DNA of 35,542 nucleotides, from NCBI RefSeq assembly GCF_013044125.1, contig NZ_JABEVC010000058.1, positions 1 through 35,542 of the forward strand, written 5' to 3'. Positions 27,039-35,542 of the stretch are shown piece by piece. Under the pieces are notes generated by a model. It had not been told where the DNA came from and did not search any database. It saw nothing but the letters and a program-made list of their open reading frames with translations. Source of the stretch: Acidocella sp. (GTDB lineage: Bacteria; Pseudomonadota; Alphaproteobacteria; Acetobacterales; Acetobacteraceae). Each line of letters opens with the position of its first letter. Position 1 is the first letter of the stretch. The translations under genes were made by a program, and so were the position numbers.

Positions 27039-28346
27039 ATGGATAGAGATTTTACGGACAAAACCCTAATTGTCGACCAACTTGGCTATTTCTGGTGGGC
27101 AACAGAAAAGCGTGAATCACGCCTTAAAGCACCGGACTCAGCTGTTCCGGGAAGATTGAGAATTACTGACGACGGTGAGATCGACCTACAATGTCTTGGC
27201 CGATTACCCGAGAGAGAAGTAGAAGATCAAGTTTACAAAGACAACATCTTTGGGGTTCTAGCGGACGGCAATTGGGTAGCCCTCCATCAGTTAAAGCGCG
27301 CTCGGGAGGGATTTTGTTCGCATGGCATATCTCAAGAAGGGTTTTCTGCTGAATACTGTCTGATATCGCAAACCGAGGCTTTTTTTTCCGAATCAAACCT
27401 TTTCGATGAAATGGAGATTAACCTTTCATCTCTGACGAGTTGGTTTACCTCTAATGTTGACTGCAAATACGAAAAAAACGGCGATTTTCATCTCCACTAT
27501 AAACGGCCGACGGACATTGAATTTTGTATTGGTGGAATGCGTATGGTGATAAAATCGGACTGTTCCTTCAATCCTAATGAAGATGGTTCTGAAACCAATA
27601 CTTTTAAGGAGATCAAAAGACTCGTAGTTTCGAATATAGAAACCGTATCATTTAAAAAATATTGGGATATTCTAAATGAATTAGAAAGGCTTTTTCGGCT
27701 GCTTTCTGGGAATGAAATTATCCTACCGTTTCCTGCGCTTCGATCAGCGCAGCATCCATGGTGGGTCAAACTTTATTTGAGACGCCACTCTGTCGATGTA
27801 GATAAATTCAATCAGCGCAATACTCCTTTTTTATATCATGAGATAGAGGCCGAGTTCCCGATCATAGCCCAACGATATTTCAAAACATATGAGCAAATCA
27901 AGGCAGCGTTTATTTTTTATTTTTCGGCAAAATACAATAATGACACCTATCTTGAGTCGAAGTTTTTATTGTTCGTTGCGGCATTGGAGGCTTATGCCGA
28001 TCAAATACTTAATATGTCTAAAAATAAAGATCTGCAAGCAAAGATTCAAAGGTCATTAGAAAAAGCAGTTTCTAAAATTAATCGAAAGACAAAAAATAAA
28101 TTTGCAGAGAAATGCACGGATTACCGCAATTTTTTGTCTCACGGAAACAAGAATTTATTTCAAAACGACTATAGTCTGGATATAGCTTGGAAAACTGATG
28201 GGCTTGCTTTGATTGTTCAGGTGCTGCTTCTAAAGGAAATTGGTTTAGACTCCGCCCGCGTGGAAAACTGGCTACTCACAGGCAATGGCCATACTTCACG
28301 CATACACATATTCCGTGAGGCAGGCTTGTCATTTAACCAAGGGTAA
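27039..28346 (+). CDS. ApeA-like HEPN protein (abortive-infection type anti-phage defence candidate)
   Basis: 435 aa, conspicuously AT-rich; N-terminus GRLRITDDGEIDLQCLGRL resembles ApeA N-terminal domain; C-terminus LESKFLLFVAALEAYADQIL..FAEKCTDYRNFLSHGN..LLLKEIGL matches Apea-type HEPN, with Rx4H motif RNFLSH. Confidence 0.75.
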   Translation: MDRDFTDKTLIVDQLGYFWWATEKRESRLKAPDSAVPGRLRITDDGEIDLQCLGRLPEREVEDQVYKDNIFGVLADGNWVALHQLKRAREGFCSHGISQEGFSAEYCLISQTEAFFSESNLFDEMEINLSSLTSWFTSNVDCKYEKNGDFHLHYKRPTDIEFCIGGMRMVIKSDCSFNPNEDGSETNTFKEIKRLVVSNIETVSFKKYWDILNELERLFRLLSGNEIILPFPALRSAQHPWWVKLYLRRHSVDVDKFNQRNTPFLYHEIEAEFPIIAQRYFKTYEQIKAAFIFYFSAKYNNDTYLESKFLLFVAALEAYADQILNMSKNKDLQAKIQRSLEKAVSKINRKTKNKFAEKCTDYRNFLSHGNKNLFQNDYSLDIAWKTDGLALIVQVLLLKEIGLDSARVENWLLTGNGHTSRIHIFREAGLSFNQG

Positions 28347-28376
28347 GGGCGGTGCGCTTCGCGTCCTGGGGAAAAC

Positions 28377-28889
28377 TCACTCAATCGCCACTTTCCCCCG
28401 CGCAATCGCCGCCACACCTGTCCGGCTCACTTCCGCCAGCCCCAGCGGGCGCATCAAATCCAAAAACGCATCCAATTTATCCGTCGCCCCGGTCAGCTCA
28501 AAAATAAAGCTCTCGGTCGAGGCATCAATCACCCGCGCGCGAAACGCATCAGCCAGCCGCAGCGCCTCCTGGCGCGTATTGCCCGTGCCCACCACCTTTA
28601 TCAGCGCCAGTTCCCGCGCCAGATGCGGTCCCTCTTTGGACAAATCAGCAACCTTATAAACCGGCACCAGCCGGCCCAGCTGCGCCTTTATCTGCTCGAT
28701 CACCATCTCCGTGCCCGAGGTCACGACGGTAATCCGGCTTTTTGACCCATCGCGCTCCACCGGCGCCACCGTCAAACTGTCAATATTATAGCCCCGGCCC
28801 GAAAAAAGCCCGATAACCCTGGCCAGCACGCCAGACTCGTTTTCCACCAGCACTGAAATCGTGGCGGAGCGCATATTTGTGTCAGACAT
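28377..28889 (-). CDS. ilvH: Acetolactate synthase small (regulatory) subunit
   Basis: ATISVLVENESGVLARVIGLFSGRGYNIDSLTVAPVE ACT domain. Confidence 0.97.
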   Translation of the reverse strand: MSDTNMRSATISVLVENESGVLARVIGLFSGRGYNIDSLTVAPVERDGSKSRITVVTSGTEMVIEQIKAQLGRLVPVYKVADLSKEGPHLARELALIKVVGTGNTRQEALRLADAFRARVIDASTESFIFELTGATDKLDAFLDLMRPLGLAEVSRTGVAAIARGKVAIE

Positions 28890-30712
28890 TATACCAGCGC
28901 CAATCCTGCATCGGTTACACCAGGGTTGCCGCCATTTTTGTGCTCCGGCCCCAGCAACATCTCATTATGTGCGGCCCCTGATGGTATCATCGGGAACACG
29001 TTTTCCTTCTCATCCACACAGATATCGGCGATCACCGGCCGGTCCACAGCGAGCATCTCGGCAATCACCCGGTCCAGGTCCTCCACCTTCTCCGCGCGCA
29101 AGCCCACGGCATGGAAACTCTCCGCCAGTTTCACGAAATCCGGCAACGCCTCCGAGTAGCTTTCCGAATACCGGTTGCCATGCAGCAACTCCTGCCACTG
29201 GCGCACCATGCCCATGTATTTGTTGTTCAGGATGAAAATTTTCACCGGCAGCCGGTACTGCGCCAGCGTGCCCATCTCCTGGATGTTCATTAAAATGCTG
29301 GCCTCGCCTGCAATGTCGATCACCAGCGCATCCGGATGCGCCACCTGCACCCCCATCGCCGCTGGCAGCCCGTAGCCCATCGTGCCCAGCCCGCCGGAGG
29401 TCATCCAATGGTTGGGTTTATCAAACTTGAAGTGCTGCGCGGCCCACATTTGGTGCTGCCCCACCTCGGTGGTGATGAACGTCTCCCGTCCCCGCGTCGC
29501 TTTATAAAGCTGCTCGATCGCGTATTGCGGCTTGATGATGCTGCCGCGCTCACGGTTCTGCGTAAAGCGCAACGAATCCTTCGCGCGCCAGAAATCAATC
29601 TGCTGCCACCATTTGGCGATCGCCTCGCGGTCCTGCTTTCCGGCGTCATTTTTCCACGCCGCAATCAGCGCGCGCAACGTCGCCGCCGCATCGCCAATAA
29701 TGGCCACATCGACCGCGACTGATTTATTGATGCTGGAGGGGTCGATATCGGCATGAATTTTCTTCGAGCCGGGCGAGAACGCATTCAACCGCCCGGTCAC
29801 CCGGTCATCGAACCGCGCGCCGATGTTCAACATCACATCTGCGCCATGCATCACCATATTGGCTTCATAAGTGCCGTGCATTCCCAGCATGCCGACAAAT
29901 TGCGGGTCCGAGGCCGGATACGCCCCCAGCCCCATCAGCGTGGTGGTGCAGGGGAATCCGGTCAGCCGCACGAATTCAATCAGCAGTTTGGCGGCTTCAG
30001 GCCCGGCGTTAATCACCCCGCCTCCCGCATACACAATCGGCCGCTCGCTGCGCTTGAGCAAGGCGATCGCCTCGGCGATGCGCGCCGGGTCAGGCTCGGT
30101 GCGCGGCCGGTAGCTGCGGTGCTGCGCCGTGCTTGCCTCGCTATAGGGCGCGGGATTGATGAGAATATCCTTCGGCAGGTCGATCAGCACCGGCCCCGGC
30201 CGCCCGGTCTTGGCGACATGAAACGCCTCATGCACCACGCGCGTCAGATCCTGCGAGCGTTTCACGAGGTAGTTATGCTTGGTCGCCTGGCGGGTGATCC
30301 CGGTGGTGTCAGCCTCCTGGAAGGCGTCATTGCCGATCAGATGCGTCGGCACCTGCCCGGTCAGACACACCAGGGGGATGCTGTCCATCAGCGCGTCCAC
30401 CAGCCCGGTCACCGCATTGGTCGCGCCGGGGCCGGAGGTCACCAGCACCACGCCCACCCTGCCGGTGGAGCGCGCATAGCCCTCGGCCGCATGCACGGCG
30501 GCCTGCTCGTGGCGCACCAGAATATGCCGGATCGCGTTCTGCTGGAAAATGGCGTCATAAATCGGCAGCACCGCGCCGCCAGGATAGCCGAAAATAACAT
30601 CCACCCCCTGCGCCTTCAGCGCCCGGAGCAGCGCTTGCGCGCCCGATGCCATCATCTCTGTCGTGGTGCCTGTACCCGTGGCGCCTGTACCCGTGGTGAT
30701 TGTACCGTCCAT
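28889..30712 (-). CDS. ilvB: Acetolactate synthase large subunit (start 30712 or 30733)
   Basis: TPP enzyme: VDVIFGYPGGAVLPIYDAIF, HEQAAVHAAEGYARSTGRVGV, GEASILMNIQEMGTLAQYRLPVKIFILNNKYMGMVRQWQ. Confidence 0.96.
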   Translation of the reverse strand: MDGTITTGTGATGTGTTTEMMASGAQALLRALKAQGVDVIFGYPGGAVLPIYDAIFQQNAIRHILVRHEQAAVHAAEGYARSTGRVGVVLVTSGPGATNAVTGLVDALMDSIPLVCLTGQVPTHLIGNDAFQEADTTGITRQATKHNYLVKRSQDLTRVVHEAFHVAKTGRPGPVLIDLPKDILINPAPYSEASTAQHRSYRPRTEPDPARIAEAIALLKRSERPIVYAGGGVINAGPEAAKLLIEFVRLTGFPCTTTLMGLGAYPASDPQFVGMLGMHGTYEANMVMHGADVMLNIGARFDDRVTGRLNAFSPGSKKIHADIDPSSINKSVAVDVAIIGDAAATLRALIAAWKNDAGKQDREAIAKWWQQIDFWRAKDSLRFTQNRERGSIIKPQYAIEQLYKATRGRETFITTEVGQHQMWAAQHFKFDKPNHWMTSGGLGTMGYGLPAAMGVQVAHPDALVIDIAGEASILMNIQEMGTLAQYRLPVKIFILNNKYMGMVRQWQELLHGNRYSESYSEALPDFVKLAESFHAVGLRAEKVEDLDRVIAEMLAVDRPVIADICVDEKENVFPMIPSGAAHNEMLLGPEHKNGGNPGVTDAGLALV

Positions 30713-30772
30713 AACGATTCTACCGCCTGCCATTGCCTAGAGCCGCACCGCTACAGGTTCAGCCCCGGCGGG

Positions 30773-31786
30773 TCAACCGGGGAAATTTATAAAATTAACC
30801 AAATTGCCAATAAAACTTTCCGAAAGTTGCTCAAAACCTGCGATTCTTGATTGTATTATTTGCATATCAGGGGTGCCGGTAAGTTTCTGGTGCTTAAACC
30901 AAGTCATCTGCCGCTTGGTGTACTGGTGCGTCGCCAGCACCGCCCGCGCGGTGGCCTCGCCCAACGTGATTTCGCCGCGCAGATACGCCCCCAGCTCCGG
31001 CACCCCATGCGCGCGCATCAGCGGCAGGCTGGCATCCAGCCCCAGGCTGAGGAAATTCCTCACCTCCTCAACCGCCCCGGCGGCCAGCATCGCGGCGAAC
31101 CGCGCCGCAATCGCCTCGCGCAATACTTCGCGCGGCGGGTCCAGCAAAATCATCCGCACCCGCCAGCCCTCCAGCCGGTGTGTTGTCTGCCGCTGCCATG
31201 CCGCCAGCCCCTGGCCAGTGCCGAGCAGCACCTCATAGGCCCGCGCCACCCGCTGGCTGTCATTGGGTTTCAGCCGCAAGGCCGTCTCGGCGTCCAGCCG
31301 CGCATGCAGCCCCGGCGCGCCAAGCTCCGCGAGCAGCGCGCGCGCCTCGGTGCGCGCCTGCGCTCCAGGCTCGGGCACCTGCGCGATGCCGTTGATCAGC
31401 GCCGAGAAATACATCCCCGTGCCGCCGCACAGAATCGGCAAGCCGCAGTTGTTCATCTCCTCCAGCGCCGCGCCGCGCCACCAGGCCGCATTGGCCGGCT
31501 CCGCCGCCGCGCGCACCCCATAGAGCCGGTGCGGCGCCAGCGCCTCATCCTCGGGCGAGGGCCGCGCCGTGATCAGCCGTAATTCCCGGTAACACTGCAT
31601 CGCATCGGTGTTGATGACCGTGCCCCCCAGCGCGCGCGCCAGCGCCAAGGCCAGCGCCGATTTGCCGCTCGCGGTCGGCCCGGCGAGCACGACGAGAGTC
31701 CTGCCCTGGCGCGCGGCCACCCCGCCAGCCCCGCGCGCTGTGTCCCTTGCCCACTCACCGTTCTCTGTCCTACCAGTCTCGCCCAT
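30773..31786 (-). CDS. miaA: tRNA dimethylallyltransferase (true start may be internal)
   Basis: VVLAGPTASGKSALALALA, VINTDAMQCYREL, GGTGMYFSALINGIA, TKRQMTWFK. Confidence 0.94.
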   Translation of the reverse strand: MGETGRTENGEWARDTARGAGGVAARQGRTLVVLAGPTASGKSALALALARALGGTVINTDAMQCYRELRLITARPSPEDEALAPHRLYGVRAAAEPANAAWWRGAALEEMNNCGLPILCGGTGMYFSALINGIAQVPEPGAQARTEARALLAELGAPGLHARLDAETALRLKPNDSQRVARAYEVLLGTGQGLAAWQRQTTHRLEGWRVRMILLDPPREVLREAIAARFAAMLAAGAVEEVRNFLSLGLDASLPLMRAHGVPELGAYLRGEITLGEATARAVLATHQYTKRQMTWFKHQKLTGTPDMQIIQSRIAGFEQLSESFIGNLVNFINFPG

Positions 31787-32665
31787 GTCCTATATCGTCA
31801 TTTTGGTAGCCAACCGGCAAGCCGGTCCCCTCACTTCAGCCATGGCCGAGCGTGCGCGCGATTTTTGCGCCGGCCAGCATCTCAACTGGCTCAGCCCGGC
31901 GCACGCCGCCGAATTCATCGTCTCCACCCCGCCAGATACCGCCCAGCTCCAGATGGTGCTGGAGCACAAGGCGCTGGATGTGTTCGTCACCAAATTCCGT
32001 GGCCGCCGCAAGGCTGTGCTGGTGGCGGATATGGACAGCACCATCGTCACCGCCGAAACCCTGGACGAAATCGCCGCTTTTGCCGGGCTGAAAGAGCAGA
32101 TCGCCGCCATCACCGCGCGGTCCATGAACGGCGAGATCGACTTCGCCACCGCATTGCGCGAGCGGGTCGCCATGCTCAAGGGGCTGGATATTTCCGCCCT
32201 CGAGCGCACCTGGAGCGCCATCGAGTTCTGCCCCGGCGCGCGCACCCTCATCGCCACCATGCGCGGCTTTGGCGCCACCACGGCGCTGGTCTCGGGCGGT
32301 TTCACCTATTTCACCGCCCGCGTCGCCGCCGAGCTGGGGTTTGACATCCACCGCGCCAACACTCTGCTGGACAACGGCTCAACCCTCACCGGCGAGGTCG
32401 CCGAGCCGATTCTCGACCGTAATGCCAAGCTCGCCACGTTGACCGAGCTGGCGGAAAAACGCGGGGTGAAGCTCGCCGCCACCCTGGCGGTGGGCGATGG
32501 CGCGAATGATCTCGCCATGCTTCAGGCCGCGGGGCTGGGTGTCGCCTATCACGCCAAGCCGGTCGTCGCCGCCCAGGTGAGCAACCGTATTGAACATACC
32601 TGCCTTACCTCTCTATTGTTTGCCCAAGGCTATCCGGCATCGGCATTCAAGGGAGACACAGAATC

Positions 32666-32669
<4 letters not shown>
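31785..32669 (+). CDS. serB: Phosphoserine phosphatase
   Basis: MSYIVILVANRQ N-terminus; HAD motif VADMDSTIVTAETLDEIA; VSGGFTYFT; AVGDGANDLAML. Confidence 0.95.
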
Positions 32670-33775
<1,106 letters not shown>

Positions 33776-33784
33776 ACAACTCAT

Positions 33785-33812
33785 GTCCGGTGCTCCACGT
33801 GGAGCACCGGAC
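33785..33812. other. Perfect 28-nt palindrome with parS-like CACGTG core between convergent genes
   Basis: GTCCGGTGCTCCACGTGGAGCACCGGAC is self-complementary end to end; no T tract on either side. Confidence 0.95.
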
Positions 33813-33907
33813 GCAAATCTTCGATAACTAACTGTTAGTAAAAATTAATTTTTTGCTTGCACCCCAATTTGTGCGGGTTTGTATCGAAAAAACAACAAAT
33901 CCGTGAA

Positions 33908-34582
33908 TTACTGCCCGTAGCGCGTCAAAATCGTGCGCAGCGGGTTGGCGCCGGGGTTGGAGCCCTGGCCATCCACGACGATCTGCCGGGCATCGAGCTG
34001 CTGGCCGTAATAGGCTTGCTCCGTACCGGCGTCGTTGGAGAGCACCGAGCCGGAGAGCGAGATCCCGCCATAGAGCCCCTGCGCTTTCGAGAAGGTGAGG
34101 ATATCGGCGTTGATGGCGGTGGACATCGCGCCGCTCACCCCGGCCCCCAGCGTGGCGACGGCAAGCCCCGCATCGGCGCCGAGTTTGAACTGGCTGTTGA
34201 GTATGGCGTTCAACCCGCCGTTCGTCATGATCAGCATCATCACCTCAGCGTTCTGCACGCCGATCTGCAGGCCGAAGCTGCCGCTCCCCATGTTGTAGAA
34301 GGCTGGGTAGGACCAACTGCCATCAGCGGTGCGCGCCACCATCACGCAGCCGCCGCCCTCGCCGCCGATGAAGAATCCGGCGCGGAAAACATCCGGGCAG
34401 ACCACCACGGCCTTGGCCTTGCGCAGGAATGTCTGCGCCTGGCTGCCCTCGGCGCCGCCCATCATATCCTCAACCGCGAGGGTGGAGCTGTCGACCAGGT
34501 GCTGCGGCGTGCTGGCCAGCGCCACGGCGGGTGCGCCAAGCGTGGCGGTGGCGATGGCCATGCCGAGAAGAAAGGTTTTCAT
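33908..34582 (-). CDS. SYLF/YSC84-family lipid-binding protein, exported
   Basis: Signal peptide; AKAVVVCPDVFRAGFFIGGEGGGCVMVAR..WSYPAFYNMGSGSFGLQIGVQ. Confidence 0.9.
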   Translation of the reverse strand: MKTFLLGMAIATATLGAPAVALASTPQHLVDSSTLAVEDMMGGAEGSQAQTFLRKAKAVVVCPDVFRAGFFIGGEGGGCVMVARTADGSWSYPAFYNMGSGSFGLQIGVQNAEVMMLIMTNGGLNAILNSQFKLGADAGLAVATLGAGVSGAMSTAINADILTFSKAQGLYGGISLSGSVLSNDAGTEQAYYGQQLDARQIVVDGQGSNPGANPLRTILTRYGQ

Positions 34583-35277
34583 GGGGCAACTCCTTGGGTT
34601 TGTTTCGGATGCCGGCGGCGCTCTTCATTTGAGGGCGTATGCGGGGTTGCGCAAGCCGTGGTGGAGAGATGTTCATTAACCGACAAGATACGCCACCCGT
34701 GGCGGTTATGTTCCAGCCGGGTGAGCGAGATATTGTCCACCGAGAAGCAGAGCGCCTGATGCGCGGTGAGGCCAAGCGCATAAGCGCACATCGCGCGGAT
34801 GGCGCCGCCATGCGTGACGATAATGGTGTCACGCTCCGGGGTTGCCAGCAGCCGCTCCAGCCCGGCGCCGGTGCGCGCGATCATATCGGCGAAGTTCTCG
34901 CCTCCCGGCGGGGTTTCCTGCGCGTGGATCGGCCAGAACGGATGCCGCTCTGTGGTGGAACGCGCGTCGAAATCCGAAATCGGCTGGCCCTGGAAACTGC
35001 CAAAATTCTGCTCGACGAAGGCAGGGTCGATCAGCGGCGTCTCATCGGGGTAGCCAGCGCGGACCAGCGCCGCGGCGGTGAGCTGGGTGCGGGTGAGCGG
35101 CGTGCAGATCAGCCGGGCAGGGTGGGGCAGGCGAGCGGCCAGGGCTGCGTAGCGTGGCGCGTCGGCGGCCATGGTCACATCGCACACCGGCACGTCGTTG
35201 GTGCCGTAGAGCTGGGTCAGTGAGTCCGGGTGGACAAGCGCATGACGGATAAGCCAGAAACATTGAGTCAAAATCAT
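34579..35277 (-). CDS. Histidine phosphatase family protein
   Basis: N-terminal FWLIRHALV catalytic motif, internal ERDTIIVTHGGAIRAMCAYALG. Confidence 0.88.
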   Translation of the reverse strand: MILTQCFWLIRHALVHPDSLTQLYGTNDVPVCDVTMAADAPRYAALAARLPHPARLICTPLTRTQLTAAALVRAGYPDETPLIDPAFVEQNFGSFQGQPISDFDARSTTERHPFWPIHAQETPPGGENFADMIARTGAGLERLLATPERDTIIVTHGGAIRAMCAYALGLTAHQALCFSVDNISLTRLEHNRHGWRILSVNEHLSTTACATPHTPSNEERRRHPKQTQGVAP

Positions 35278-35542
35278 TCCCCGATTGAGATGAGCGCGCC
35301 CCGGACGCGGGCGCGGCGGAATTCAGCCCCGAAAATCACGATGGCCAGCAGCATCCAGCCCAGGTTGAGGGCGGATGCCTGGGCCAGGTCCGGCCAGTCG
35401 GCGGCATGCTGGAACAAGCCCGCGCGCATGCCCGCGAACACATGCGCGGCCGGCAGCACCATGGCCACGGGTTGCAGCCAGCCCGGCAGCGCCGTGGCCG
35501 GGTAGTATACGCAGGCGACCGGGGTGATGCCAAAAGCGATGG
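35274..35542 (-). CDS. ABC-2 type transporter permease, C-terminal part (truncated by window edge)
   Basis: AIAFGITPVACVYYPATALPGWLQPVAMVLPAAHVFAGMRAGLF typical of the ABC-2 membrane domain. Confidence 0.8.
   Translation of the reverse strand, partial: IAFGITPVACVYYPATALPGWLQPVAMVLPAAHVFAGMRAGLFQHAADWPDLAQASALNLGWMLLAIVIFGAEFRRARVRGALISIGE

Noticed and set aside
28340-28376. Possible direct repeat or ParE C-terminal remnant at the right edge of the ApeA-like gene
   Set aside because: No convincing match to the left seam (27025-27040) or to ParE C-termini by eye.
29753-30850. 365-aa plus-strand ORF antisense to ilvB
   Set aside because: Shadow ORF; ilvB is unambiguous on the opposite strand.

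Overview
GC-rich alphaproteobacterial chromosome segment; the gene content and order look Rhodospirillales/Acetobacteraceae-like (inference). Most of it is core genome: a murQ domain fused in frame to a NagA C-terminus, glcB, two glycosyltransferase-like genes, rne, a Bax inhibitor-1 family gene, thyX, ispF, dusB-ntrB-ntrC-ntrY-ntrX, an htrA/response regulator/histidine kinase operon, miaA-ilvB-ilvH, serB-frmA, and a SYLF/histidine phosphatase/ABC-2 permease operon. Features the ORF track does not show: (1) a circularly permuted two-piece tmRNA (ssrA) at about 13031-13345 with tag ANDNNVAFAVAA; (2) a candidate compact sRNA of about 80 nt on the minus strand at 13415-13494, with its own promoter, a CUUG-capped hairpin, an anti-Shine-Dalgarno CCUCCC loop and a perfect terminator; (3) four near-identical tandem copies of a 73-75 bp long-hairpin (REP/MITE-like) element at 24821-25114; (4) a small accessory/defence patch at 25955-28346 with a Doc/AbrB-type toxin-antitoxin pair and a palindromic operator, a parD with a truncated parE remnant, and an AT-rich ApeA-like HEPN gene; (5) a perfect 28-nt palindrome with a parS-like core at 33785-33812. 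All calls were made by eye; no database search was run.
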